A stretch of DNA of 64,000 bases, from the NCBI GenBank assembly GCA_963785565.1, contig CAWAVV010000026.1, positions 1 through 64,000 of the forward strand, given 5' to 3'. Below the pieces are notes generated by a model, which made no database searches, was not told the origin of the DNA, and saw only the letters and a program-made list of their open reading frames with translations. Shown one piece after another: positions 16,920-25,966 of the stretch. This stretch comes from AP-15 sp963785565. GTDB taxonomy: Bacteria; Pseudomonadota; Alphaproteobacteria; ATCC43930; CGMCC-115725. A program made the position numbers and the translations under genes. Position 1 is the stretch's first letter. Each line of letters starts with the position of its first letter.

Positions 16920-17588
16920 ATGAATCGGCGTCTTCTTCTCTCCATGACCGCCGGCTGGGCCGCGTGGCCTTGGGCGGCGCGTGCGGTGCCGCGACCGCCG
17001 GCGCTGCGGCGCTTGAAGCTCGTCAATGCGCATACCGGTGAGACGTTCGACGGAGCCTATCGTGACGACAAGGGACCGATCGCGCGGGTCGTCCAGGAGC
17101 TGTGTGTTTTTCTGCGCGATTTTCATTGCGGCGCCGAGACCGAGATGGATGTCGCGGTCATCGATTTTCTGGCCGATGTTCTCGACGCGGTCGGGGAAAC
17201 CAAGGCGACGATCCTGTCCGCCTATCGAACTCCCGAGACCAATGCGATGCTGGCGCGCACGACATTCGGGGTGGCCGAGAACAGCCAGCATATGTATGGC
17301 CGCGCGCTCGACGTGCGTCTCGACGCGAAACTAGCAGAGGCGATGGGAGCGGCCCGAGCGATGCAGCGGGGCGGCGTCGGCTGGTATCCGCATTCGGGCT
17401 TTATCCATATCGATACCGGGCCGGTGCGCAACTGGACGCTCGACGAGGGCGGGCTCGGCAATCTCTTGCTGTTCGACGGCGCCGACGGCGTGCCGTTCGA
17501 CGGGGCGCGACGCCCGCTGTCCGTGACCCAGCGGCTATCCCTGCGGCGTCAGCTGGCCCGAGCCGAGTTCCTCGCGCGCAGCCACTAA
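16920..17588 (+). CDS. DUF882/YcbK-type zinc peptidoglycan peptidase
   Basis: 222 residues. A twin-arginine-like signal opens the protein (MNRRLLLSMTAGWAAWPWAARA). The peptidase M15-type zinc site is complete: H124 and D131 in SQHMYGRALD, and H163/D165 in FIHIDTG. Related to E. coli MepK (YcbK), which cuts mDAP-mDAP crosslinks in murein; exact bond specificity here is inferred. It is exported and likely acts in cell wall growth. It converges with the ferritin-like/VIT1 gene 10 bases downstream. Confidence 0.88.
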   Translation: MNRRLLLSMTAGWAAWPWAARAVPRPPALRRLKLVNAHTGETFDGAYRDDKGPIARVVQELCVFLRDFHCGAETEMDVAVIDFLADVLDAVGETKATILSAYRTPETNAMLARTTFGVAENSQHMYGRALDVRLDAKLAEAMGAARAMQRGGVGWYPHSGFIHIDTGPVRNWTLDEGGLGNLLLFDGADGVPFDGARRPLSVTQRLSLRRQLARAEFLARSH

Positions 17589-17598
17589 GCGCCCGGCG

Positions 17599-18729
17599 TC
17601 ATCCGGCGATCGCGACGCCGATCAGCTTGCCGACGCCAAAGGTGACGCCGGCGGCGGCAAGGCCTACGACCAGCTGCCGCACCCCGGAGAACCAGACGCC
17701 GCGCCCGGTGAACAGCGAGGTGCCCGCCCCGATCAGCAACAACGCGACACCGCTCGCCGCCAGGCTGGCGGCAAGCGCCGGCATCCCCGCCAACACAAAA
17801 TATGGGGCCACCGGAAAGATCGCGCCCACGGTGAACAGCATGAATGATGTAGCTCCAGCGGCCCAGGCCGAACCGCCCAGCTCGTTGGGATCGATGCCCA
17901 GCTCCTCGCGCACCAAGGTGTCGAGAGCAGTCTTTTTGTTGGCGATCAGCTGCCCGGCCAAAGTTTTCGCCAGCTCTTCGGGCAGACCTTTCGCCTGATA
18001 GATCAGCGCAAGTTCTTCCTGCTCCTCCTCGGGGACCTGTTCGAGCTCGCTGGCCTCGGTATCGATCTGGCGCTGCGCGGATTCTCGTGCGGTATTGACT
18101 GACAGCCATTCGCCGAGCGCCATCGAGCACGACCCGGCCAGCAGGCCGGCCAAGCCGGTAACGAGGATCGTCCGCGGCGCCAACTCCGCCCCCGCGACCC
18201 CCATGACCAGGCTGAGATTGGAAACAAGCCCGTCATTGGCGCCGAGCACGGCTGCACGCAACGCGTTACCGCCCATGCCCCGGTGCCGCCCTTCCAGGCG
18301 TGCGAGGGTCGGACCGCTGAGACCGGTCGGCGAGGGCGAGGCCAGCGCCTCGATGATCCGCGCATGTGAGCGTTCCGCCGCCGGCAGGCCGCCGGCGACG
18401 GCTTCCGGCTGAGCGGCGTAAGTCCCGCTGTCCATCTGTTCGAGGGTATTGACCGTCGGCAGCACAAAGGCTGGGCCGAAGCGACGCGCCAACCATTCGA
18501 GCGCCCGGGTCCGGAGACCCGGGCGCAACTGCGGCACGCGCTGACCGAGGGCCGCGATCTGCCGCTTCCAGAACTCGGCATGTGCCGACTCGATCGCCGC
18601 GAGGCGGGCGTAGATCCCGGCGAGTTGCGGGTCTTTTTCGGCCTTGGACAAGGTCTCGTACAGCGCCGCGCTGTCGACCTCGCCCTGGAGATTGGCGGTG
18701 TAGCGGCGTTGCAATTCTACCTCTGCCAT
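17599..18729 (-). CDS. Ferritin-like / VIT1 (CCC1) membrane iron or manganese transporter, MbfA-like
   Basis: 376 residues. The first 150 or so form a rubrerythrin/ferritin-like helical domain with ExxH metal motifs (EVDSAALYE, IESAHAEFW). From about 160 the VIT1/CCC1 membrane domain begins (AAVLGANDGLVSNLSLVMGV, then GLLAGSCSMALGEWLSV), with a charged Glu-rich cytoplasmic loop (EASELEQVPEEEQEELAL) and three more membrane segments. The fusion is the architecture of MbfA, an inner-membrane iron exporter of Rhizobiales. Metal export under iron or peroxide stress is the likely role. GAGGAGAGG precedes the ATG. No Irr/ICE-type control site was identified. Confidence 0.85.
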   Translation of the reverse strand: MAEVELQRRYTANLQGEVDSAALYETLSKAEKDPQLAGIYARLAAIESAHAEFWKRQIAALGQRVPQLRPGLRTRALEWLARRFGPAFVLPTVNTLEQMDSGTYAAQPEAVAGGLPAAERSHARIIEALASPSPTGLSGPTLARLEGRHRGMGGNALRAAVLGANDGLVSNLSLVMGVAGAELAPRTILVTGLAGLLAGSCSMALGEWLSVNTARESAQRQIDTEASELEQVPEEEQEELALIYQAKGLPEELAKTLAGQLIANKKTALDTLVREELGIDPNELGGSAWAAGATSFMLFTVGAIFPVAPYFVLAGMPALAASLAASGVALLLIGAGTSLFTGRGVWFSGVRQLVVGLAAAGVTFGVGKLIGVAIAG

Positions 18730-18754
18730 TAGCCTCTCCTCTGCGCGTCGGCAA

Positions 18755-19459
18755 TCAGGGTGGGGCGAAGGTCACGACGACGCCGGTCGCCGCGTCGGTG
18801 GGATGTGCGAAGGGAGCAGAAAAATGCACGACTTCTCCGGGTTGCAGCCGCGCCCTCGGGGGAGCGACAACCTCGAATTGGAGTTCCTTCTCGGTTGCGT
18901 CCCGCAGCGCCAGCCGCAAGCGCGGAACGTCGCGCGGCGTGCTCCCCAGATTGGCGATTTCACCATCGATCACCAGTCCGTTGTCGTTGCGCGCAGGTGC
19001 AACCTTTCCAATCACGAGACCGGGCCCGGACGGTTCGACCCAGCTGCCGATCCAGGCGTAGAACCGCGCCGCGGACGGCCAGATCGCAACAACGCGCTCC
19101 CGACCGGCGGTCCCGATCAGAACGGCGAGGGCGAACAGCGCCACAAGGACGATTGTCGCGATCCAGCCCAGCACTGCTCTGCCGCGCCGACTTTGCCGCA
19201 ACGGCGGCGGCGCTTGCGGACGGGACGGAATCACATGGCCTGGCGCCGGCGGTGAGGGCGGTACATCCGGGACCGCCGCTTCGTTGTGCGAAGGAGCGGG
19301 CTCGGGCGGTCTTTCGCCGGCCCGCGGCGCGACGCCCGGCGTCTGACGCCAGCTGTGGCCGCAATTCGCACAGCGCACGTCACGACCGGCCGGCCCGCCC
19401 AACTCCTCCTCGTCGACGCGAAAGCGAGTTCGGCAGGCGGGGCAAGTCACAATCGTCAT
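18755..19459 (-). CDS. Zinc-ribbon (MJ0042-type) / DUF3426-like membrane protein
   Basis: 234 residues from the ATG at 19459; a longer frame to 19570 lacks family similarity. The N-terminus is a zinc finger (CPACRTRFRVDEEELG, then RCANCGHSW). A proline-rich linker follows, one membrane helix (WIATIVLVALFALAVLIGTAG) and a C-terminal beta-rich domain (VIDGEIANLGSTPRDVPRLRL) typical of DUF3426. Function unknown; in alphaproteobacteria such genes often sit beside cell-division genes such as ftsE/X, which are absent here. Confidence 0.78.
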   Translation of the reverse strand: MTIVTCPACRTRFRVDEEELGGPAGRDVRCANCGHSWRQTPGVAPRAGERPPEPAPSHNEAAVPDVPPSPPAPGHVIPSRPQAPPPLRQSRRGRAVLGWIATIVLVALFALAVLIGTAGRERVVAIWPSAARFYAWIGSWVEPSGPGLVIGKVAPARNDNGLVIDGEIANLGSTPRDVPRLRLALRDATEKELQFEVVAPPRARLQPGEVVHFSAPFAHPTDAATGVVVTFAPP

Positions 19460-19508
19460 CGGGTGAGCGCACGCCCGAGTTAAGGGAAACGGCTCTGCCT
19501 GGCTTCGA

Positions 19509-20660
19509 TCATGCGGTGGCCGGCGGAGCATTTCGGCGGGCCAGCTCACGCAGATGATGACCGGTATCACCGAACATGGCGTCGATCATCGTCACGCGCT
19601 TGAAGTAATGACCGACCTTGTATTCCATCGTCATGCCGATACCGCCATGCAGCTGGATGGCCTGCTGCCCGACCAGCCGGCCGGAGCGCCCGATCTGCAC
19701 CTTCGCGGCGGACGCCGCGCTGCGGCGCTCGGCGGCATTCTCATCGGCGGTCAGCATCGTCGCGAACATCGCCATGCTGCGCGCCTGCTCGAGGGCGACC
19801 AGCATGTCGACCGCACGATGCTGCAACACCTGAAAGCTGCCGATCTCGCGCCCGAACTGACGACGGGTCTTCAGATAGTCGACGGTCAGCTCGTGCATCA
19901 CCGCCATCGCCCCCACCGCCTCGGCGCAGAGCGCCGCGATCGCCTCGTCGACGACGCGTTCGACAAGCGGCAATGCCGCACCCGGCTCGCCGATCACGCC
20001 CTCCGGTCCGACACGGACACCGGCGAGCGTGATTTCGGCGGCGCGTAAGCCGTCTTGCGTCGGGTAGCCGCGCCGCGAGACGCCGGCGTCCTTGGCGTCG
20101 ACGATAAAGACGCCGACTCCATCGCGATCGCGCCGCCCGCCGCCGCACCGCGCGGTGACGATCAGCTGGTCGGCGGTGTCGCCGTGCAGCACCACCCCCT
20201 TTTCGCCGTCGAGCACCCATCCGGCGCCGTCACGGACCGCCTTTGTCGAAATGTCGGCGAGGTTGTAGCGCGACTGGCGCTCGGTATGGGCGAAGGCAAG
20301 GGTCAGACTGCCATCGGCGATCCGCGGGATCAATCCGGCGCATTGCTCGGCAGTGCCGCCATGACGCAGAAACCCGCCGGCCAGCACTACCGTGGCCAGG
20401 AATGGTTCGAGCGCCAGCGCTCGGCCGAAAGCCTCCATCGCGATCATGGTTTCGATCGCACCGCCGCCGGAGCCGCCATAGCCCTCGGCAAACGGCAGCC
20501 CGAGCAGCCCAAGCTCGGCATATTGCCGCCACCGCTCGCGGCTCCAGCCTTCGGGGCTCTGTCCATAGACCTTGCGCTGCTCGAAGGCGTAGCGCTCGCC
20601 GATCAGCCGTTCGAGGCTCTCCTTGAGCAGCCGCTGCTCCTCGCTCAGATCGAAATCCAT
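19509..20660 (-). CDS. Acyl-CoA dehydrogenase, small-subunit type (PimD-like)
   Basis: 383 residues of the acyl-CoA dehydrogenase fold: N-terminal helical domain (MDFDLSEEQRLLKESLERL), beta domain, and C-terminal helices (RRQFGREIGSFQVLQHRAVDM, QLHGGIGMTMEYKVGHYFKR). The canonical YEG(T) glutamate of MCAD is absent (FGDTGHHL at that place), as in hetero-oligomeric two-subunit enzymes. It is paired with the larger dehydrogenase gene 60 bases upstream in the same direction. The pair most resembles pimeloyl-CoA dehydrogenase subunits; related pairs act on steroid side chains, so the substrate is not certain. FAD-dependent, cytoplasmic. Confidence 0.82.
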   Translation of the reverse strand: MDFDLSEEQRLLKESLERLIGERYAFEQRKVYGQSPEGWSRERWRQYAELGLLGLPFAEGYGGSGGGAIETMIAMEAFGRALALEPFLATVVLAGGFLRHGGTAEQCAGLIPRIADGSLTLAFAHTERQSRYNLADISTKAVRDGAGWVLDGEKGVVLHGDTADQLIVTARCGGGRRDRDGVGVFIVDAKDAGVSRRGYPTQDGLRAAEITLAGVRVGPEGVIGEPGAALPLVERVVDEAIAALCAEAVGAMAVMHELTVDYLKTRRQFGREIGSFQVLQHRAVDMLVALEQARSMAMFATMLTADENAAERRSAASAAKVQIGRSGRLVGQQAIQLHGGIGMTMEYKVGHYFKRVTMIDAMFGDTGHHLRELARRNAPPATA

Positions 20661-20720
20661 CAGCTAAAACCCCCGCCTGTCTAGGACATTTGTGCATCGC
20701 CGCGGTGGCCGTTCACCGGC

Positions 20721-21926
20721 TCACAGTCCCAAGATCGCCTTGGCGATGATGTTCTTCTGGATCTCGTTGGTGCCGCCGTAGATCGAGGTCTTGCGCCAGT
20801 TGAAATAAGTCGGTGCGACCGGGCCGGCCCATTCGGGGCCGATCGGCGGCTCGTTCCAGCGTTCGTCGTCCTCGTGCTCGGGCTGGTAGGGGAGGGCATA
20901 GGGGCCGACCACTTCAAGCAGCAATTCGGTCGTCGCCTGTTGGATCTCCGAGCCCTTGATCTTCAGGATCGACGAGGCCGGATCGGGCTTGTTGTCGGTG
21001 CGATGGCGCTCGGCGGCGACGACGCGTAATTGCGTCATTTCGAGCGCCTTCAGCTCGACTTCGACCGCGGCGAGCTTTTCGCGAAAGCGCTCATCCTCGA
21101 TCAGCGGCGTGTCTCCGTCGCGTTCGAGCGCGGCCAATTCCTTGATCCGGCGAATGCGCTCCTTCGACAGGCCGACGCGGGCGATTCCAGTGCGCTCGCG
21201 GCCGAGCAGGTATTTCGCGTAATCCCAGCCCTTGTTCTCTTCCCCAACGAGGTTCTCGGCCGGCACCTTCACGTCGTCGAAAAACACCTCGTTGACCTCG
21301 TGGCCGCCCTCGATCGTGATGATCGGGCGCACCGTTATTCCGGGGGTGTTCATGTCGATCAGCAGAAACGAGATGCCTTCTTGCTTCTTGGCCTGCGCGT
21401 CGGTGCGCACCAGGCAAAAAATCCAGTCGGCGTGTTGCGCCAGGGTCGTCCACGTCTTCTGGCCGTTGACAACGTAATGAGCGCCGTCGCGCTTGGCCGC
21501 GGTCCGCAAGGAAGCGAGGTCGGAGCCCGCACCCGGCTCGGAAAAGCCCTGGCACCACCAATCGTCGAGATTGGCGATGCGCGGCAGAAACCGCTTTTTC
21601 TGCGCCTCGGAGCCGAATGCGATCATGACCGGCCCGACCATCGTCACCCCAAAGCCCAAGGGCTGCGGCGCGGGGGTCTGCTGCAATTCGTCCTGGAAGA
21701 TGTATTGCTGAACCGGAGTCCAGCCGGTGCCGCCCCATTGGACCGGCCAGTTCGCCACCGCCCAGCCCCTTTTGTTGAGGATGCGCTGCCAGGTGATGAT
21801 GTCGTCTTTGGCCAGATGCTTGCCCTCTAACAGCTTGGTGCGGATGCTGTCCGGCAAATTGGCGTGAAAGAACGTCCGCACCTCGTCGCGAAAGGCGATC
21901 TCTTCGGGGGTGAAGCGCAGATCCAT
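20721..21926 (-). CDS. Acyl-CoA dehydrogenase, large-subunit type (PimC-like)
   Basis: 401 residues. The opening MDLRFTPEEIAFRDEVRTFF and overall length match PimC-type large subunits. The flavin/acyl-CoA region WWCQGFSEPGAGSDLASL and C-terminal SIYGGTNEIQKNIIAKAILGL are present. The MCAD-type catalytic Glu is replaced (YGGT), but E244 in LGRERTGIAR sits where isovaleryl-CoA dehydrogenase and FadE26-like enzymes carry the base. It would act with the small subunit at 19509-20660 in the first step of beta-oxidation of a dicarboxylic or other unusual acyl-CoA. Confidence 0.85.
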   Translation of the reverse strand: MDLRFTPEEIAFRDEVRTFFHANLPDSIRTKLLEGKHLAKDDIITWQRILNKRGWAVANWPVQWGGTGWTPVQQYIFQDELQQTPAPQPLGFGVTMVGPVMIAFGSEAQKKRFLPRIANLDDWWCQGFSEPGAGSDLASLRTAAKRDGAHYVVNGQKTWTTLAQHADWIFCLVRTDAQAKKQEGISFLLIDMNTPGITVRPIITIEGGHEVNEVFFDDVKVPAENLVGEENKGWDYAKYLLGRERTGIARVGLSKERIRRIKELAALERDGDTPLIEDERFREKLAAVEVELKALEMTQLRVVAAERHRTDNKPDPASSILKIKGSEIQQATTELLLEVVGPYALPYQPEHEDDERWNEPPIGPEWAGPVAPTYFNWRKTSIYGGTNEIQKNIIAKAILGL

Positions 21927-21941
21927 GAGTCGGTAAGCTCC

Positions 21942-22193
21942 CTATGAACGAGTTTGAATGCTGCGCAGCTCTGCTCGCGCCTTCGCCAGAGCGGTCTCGG
22001 CAGGAATCTCATCAACCTTGCCGTTGGCGAGCTCCTCCGCCCGCCGCTGTGCTTCGGCCATCCACAGGGCCTCGGCACCTGGGTCCGCAAGCTCTAGCTC
22101 CAGGCTCGCAATCAATCGCTGCGCCAGTCGCGCACGCGATCGGGAGGGAAGCCTCAGCGCGTCGTCTTGGAGCTCTTCAAGTGCAGAGGGCAT
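21942..22193 (-). CDS. Putative addiction-module antitoxin-like protein, without adjacent toxin
   Basis: 83 residues from the ATG at 22193 (a frame to 22256 adds an unrelated extension). Matches the short 'addiction module component' family by its pattern LEELQDDALRLPSRSRARLAQRLIASLE and the ending typical of it. Members usually sit just before a RelE/ParE-type toxin gene. Here the next gene downstream (21926) is an acyl-CoA dehydrogenase and there is no room for a toxin. It splits the beta-oxidation cluster. Likely an orphan left from a toxin-antitoxin pair. Confidence 0.65.
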   Translation of the reverse strand: MPSALEELQDDALRLPSRSRARLAQRLIASLELELADPGAEALWMAEAQRRAEELANGKVDEIPAETALAKARAELRSIQTRS

Positions 22194-22239
22194 CGATTCG
22201 CATTTTAATAAATCATTCCATGCGTTTACCGATACAGAT

Positions 22240-24316
22240 CTAAGACAATGGCGCAAAGCCGCGATTTTCGGCGGCGAGGCGGGAAATTAGCGGGGCCGGC
22301 CGCAAGCTCTCGTCGCCGGAGCGGTCGGCATAGAGAGTCAGCCGGTCGCGCAAGTGGGCAAGGCCGAGGCGGTCGGCATAGTACATCGGCCCGCCGCGCC
22401 AGATCGGCCAGCCATAGCCATACACCCAGATCACGTCGATATCGCCGGGACGGGTGGCGATCCCCTCTTCGAGGATGCGCGCTCCTTCGTTGATCATCGG
22501 AAAGATTGTGCGCTCGACGATCTCCTCCGACGCGATCGGGCGGCGGGCGATACCGAGCCGAGCCGAGGCGTCGAGAATGATACGCTCAACTTCCGGGTCG
22601 GGGATCGGGGCGCGCGAGCCGGCCTGGTAGCGGAAGTACCCGCTGCCGGTCTTCTGGCCGAAATGCCCGGCCTCGCATAGCGCGTCCTCGATCTCGGCAT
22701 GCTCGCCGCGGCTCTTGCGGATCAGCCAGCCGACATCGAGCCCGGCCAAATCCATCATCGCAAACGGCCCCATCGGGAGCCCGAACTCGACGAGCGCGGC
22801 CTTCGACCTGCTGCGGCAATGCCCCTTCGAGCAGCAATCGTTCGGCCTCGACCGAGCGGCGCGCCAGCATCCGATTGCCGACAAATCCATAGCAGACGCC
22901 AACGACGGCCGGCACCTTGCCGAGCCGTCGAGCGAGGGTCAGCGCCGTGGCGATCGCATCCGGCGCGCTGGCGGCGCCGCGGACGATCTCCAAAAGGCGC
23001 ATGACGTTGGCCGGGCTGAAAAAATGCGTTCCGACCACGTCCTGGGGCCGGGCCGTCGCGCCGGCGATTTCGTCAACATCGAGGGTCGAGGTGTTGGTGG
23101 CAAGCAACGCGCCCGGTTTCGCCGCCCGGTCGAGATCGGCGAAGACGCGTTTTTTGAGCTCCATTTCCTCGAACACCGCCTCGATGACGACATCGGCGCC
23201 CCCGGCGGCGTCGACCCCGACGGCGCCGGTGATCAGGCCCATGCGGCGGTCCATCTCGTCGGCGGCGAGCCCGCCGCGCGACACGGTGGCGCGGTAATTG
23301 GCGGCGATCCGGTCGAGGCCTTTCCGCAGCAGATCGTTCCCGGTCTCGATCAGGGTGACCGGAATGCTGGCATTGGCGAAGCACATGGCGATGCCGCCGC
23401 CCATTGTGCCGGCGCCGATCACGGCGCCCGAGGCGATCGGGCGAGGCTTCGTGTCCGCCGGCATGTCCGGCACCTTGGCCGCCTCGCGCTCGGCGAAGAA
23501 GACATGCCGCTGCGCCTTCGATTGATCGCCGGCGACGAGTTTGCGGAACAGCTCGCTCTCGCGCTTCAGCCCTTCCTCAAAGGGCAGGACGATGGCGTTG
23601 CGCACGGCCTCGACACAGGCGGCCGGCGCCTCGCGGCCGCGCAACCGCTGGGTCAGCGACGCTGCGGCATCGGCAAAGCCCTCCGCCACGAGCTTATCGT
23701 CGCGGTCGCGGACGAGCCGCAATGGCCGGCGTTCGGCCACGACGCGGCGGGCGAAGGCGGTCGCGGCTTCGGTCAAATCGCCCTGCGCGATCTCGTCGAC
23801 GATGCCATCAGCCAGCGCTTCCGCTGACCCGACCGGATCGCCGGTGACGATCATCTTCAGCGCCTTCTCCGGTCCGATCAGACGCGGCAGGCGCTGCGTG
23901 CCGCCGGCGCCGGGCAGGAGCCCAAGCTTCACTTCGGGGAGGCCGACACGCCCGCCTGCGGCAGCGACCCGGAAATGGCAGGCGAGCGCCAACTCGAAGC
24001 CACCGCCGAGCGCGGTGCCATGCAAGGCCGCGACGACGGGCTTCGGCATCGCCTCGATCGCGGCGATGACCTCGGCGAGGCTCGGGGCCTGCGGCGGTTT
24101 GCCGAATTCGGTGATGTCGGCGCCGGCGAAAAAGGTGCGGCCGGCGCAGGCGATCACGACCGCCTCGACAATGTCGTCGTCGCGGGCCTGGCTCAGCGCC
24201 TCGACGAGCCCGGCGCGGACCTCGTGCTTTAGCGCGTTGACCGGCGGATTATCGGCGGTGACGATCGCGATCGCGCCGTCGCGGCGCAGATCGACGCTGG
24301 CGTTGATATTGCCCAT
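22240..24316 (-). pseudogene. Fused enoyl-CoA hydratase / 3-hydroxyacyl-CoA dehydrogenase (PimF/FadB-like), with an apparent frameshift
   Basis: Corrected length about 691 residues, usual for the fused enzyme. The N-terminal crotonase domain has the oxyanion-hole segments AGRTFFAGADITEF and GTALGGGFELALACHFR and the conserved PEVKLGLLPGAGGTQRLPRLIG. The NAD-binding domain starts at VIGAGTMGGGIAMCFA, with TNTSTLDVDEIA and GTHFFSPANVMRLLEIV. The frame breaks near 22800-22806: ...LLLEGALPQQV continues as KAALVEFGLPMGPFAMMDL one frame over, which looks like a +1 insertion. The C-terminal dehydrogenase domain (22240 to about 22800) is otherwise intact. It would perform steps two and three of the beta-oxidation started by the two dehydrogenases downstream. 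Confidence 0.85.
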
Positions 24317-24387
24317 CTCACCCCTGCCTTTCGGGCGGAGATTAGACCCAAGCGCCTTGCCGATGAAGCGGCGAGATCAGGCGCCGG

Positions 24388-25017
24388 CTAAGCCCCCGCC
24401 GTAGCGGAGAATGCGCGGATCAGGCGCGCGACCGTCGCGCGCGGGTCGGCGGCGCGCATCACCTCGCCCATGACCGCGATCCCGCTCGCGCCGGCGCCGC
24501 GGCACAGGGCGGCGTTGTCGGGGGTGATCCCGCCCAGCGCCACGACCGGCCCGGCCGCCGCAGCGATGATCTCCGTGAGGCCGTCGAGCCCCAACGCCGG
24601 TCCGTAGCCGGGTTTGCTTGCGGTCAGAAAGACCGGGCTTACGGTCACGTAATCGGCTCCCGCGCGCAGCAGCGAGGCGGCCTCGGAGCCTGAATGCGCT
24701 GAGGCGCCGATCAGCGCGCCGGGAAGCCGGACCCTGGCCGCCTGCGGATCGCCGCCGTTCGGCAGATGTAAGCCCGCGGCGCCTGATGCCTTCGCCGCTT
24801 CGATATCTTCATGCACCGTCACCATGGCGGCAAAGCGGCGGCCGACAGCCACCAATGCCTCGAGCAGCGCGCGGCGCTCAGCCGGCGGCAGATCCTTTTC
24901 GCGCAGGCTGAACCAGCGGCAGCCGCCGGCAAAGGCGGCCTCGGCGACCTGTTCGAGCGGTTGCCGCGCCTGACTGCGGTCGGAGATAACGAGAAGCGGC
25001 GGATCGGGCAGCCTCAC
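24388..25017 (-). CDS. thiE: Thiamine phosphate synthase / TenI-like protein
   Basis: 209 residues, a ThiE/TenI TIM barrel. Supported by FSLREKDLP (the xxREK loop binding pyrophosphate), SAHSGSEAASLLRAGADYVTVSPVF and the phosphate loop VVALGGITPDNA. The usual HLGQxD element is LHLPNGGDP here, so TenI-like or relaxed function is possible. ThiE couples HMP-PP and thiazole phosphate to make thiamine phosphate. It lies 11 bases after the SIMPL gene in the same direction. No other thi genes nearby. Confidence 0.75.
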   Translation of the reverse strand: MRLPDPPLLVISDRSQARQPLEQVAEAAFAGGCRWFSLREKDLPPAERRALLEALVAVGRRFAAMVTVHEDIEAAKASGAAGLHLPNGGDPQAARVRLPGALIGASAHSGSEAASLLRAGADYVTVSPVFLTASKPGYGPALGLDGLTEIIAAAAGPVVALGGITPDNAALCRGAGASGIAVMGEVMRAADPRATVARLIRAFSATAGA

Positions 25018-25028
25018 CGCATCCTCGC

Positions 25029-25712
25029 CTAGGGGTGAACGCCCAGCAACAGCTCGGCCGAGACCGTGAGCCGGATCTTCGCCTCACCAGGCTCAGCCAC
25101 CGGGGCCGCCATCGCCATCGCGGCAAAACGCGGCATCGGCCCAGCGCCGGTCTCGGCATTGCCGATGCGCAAATCGCGATAGCGCAGCACTGAGAGATGC
25201 ATCCGGTCGGCGATCGAAGCGGCGCGTTGGCCGAGCCCGGCCAATGCCTCGGCGGTCAGATCCTCCTCGGCGCCGCGCACGGTCTCGGGCGAGACCTCGT
25301 AGCCGAGCGAGGACATGAGCAGCCCAGCGGATTGCAGGGTGCCGCCAAGCTTAAGCACCGCATCGGCAGCCTTGCCGGTCAGGACCAGGGCTTCGCTGGC
25401 GCGCCAACGCGGCGGGCCATTTTTCGGCTCTTCTTCGTTGACCGTGTAGGTCCCGGTCTCGACCGCGACCCCTTGTACCTGACGGGCCCGGTCGAGCGCC
25501 GAGACCATGCGGCGGTTGATCGCCGATTGGAGAGCGACCGGATCGGCGCCGGTTTCCTCGACCCTCAGCTCGATCCTCAGAAAGTCTCGCACGACCTTGC
25601 GCTCGGCCGTCTGGCTCAGATGCAGCACAGTGGCCTGCTGCTCGGTCGTCTGCGCCATAGCAGGGATCGGCAAGAGCAGGACGAAAGCTACGAGCCAAAG
25701 GGTGACCCTCAT
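25029..25712 (-). CDS. SIMPL (DUF541) domain exported protein
   Basis: 227 residues from the ATG at 25712, where a clear signal peptide starts (MRVTLWLVAFVLLLPIPAMAQ); an upstream frame to 25844 is rejected. The DUF541/SIMPL fold is indicated by LHLSQTAERKVVRDFLRIELRVE, the conserved TGTYTVNEE and the late SAELLLGV. Family members (BP26-like) are periplasmic oligomeric proteins of unclear role. Probably transcribed with the ThiE-like gene. Confidence 0.82.
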   Translation of the reverse strand: MRVTLWLVAFVLLLPIPAMAQTTEQQATVLHLSQTAERKVVRDFLRIELRVEETGADPVALQSAINRRMVSALDRARQVQGVAVETGTYTVNEEEPKNGPPRWRASEALVLTGKAADAVLKLGGTLQSAGLLMSSLGYEVSPETVRGAEEDLTAEALAGLGQRAASIADRMHLSVLRYRDLRIGNAETGAGPMPRFAAMAMAAPVAEPGEAKIRLTVSAELLLGVHP

Positions 25713-25966
25713 GCCTGCCCTCTGCCCTCGGGTTAGGCGAGGGAGAAAGAACGAGAACAGGGACCGCGTGCGCGGAATCTCGTTTCGGCAAATCAGCCGA
25801 TCGCGGTCAGTTCGCGCGGGGCGCCGGGTCAGCGGCATCAGCAATCCTCAGATCTCTTCCGCGCTCGACGTTCGGGGGAGCTTCAACCAATTATGGACCA
25901 GCGCGCCCGCCCCGGCTACCGGGTCAGGCCCCTTGCGATGCCGGCAGGTTTGGGCGATGAAGACCA

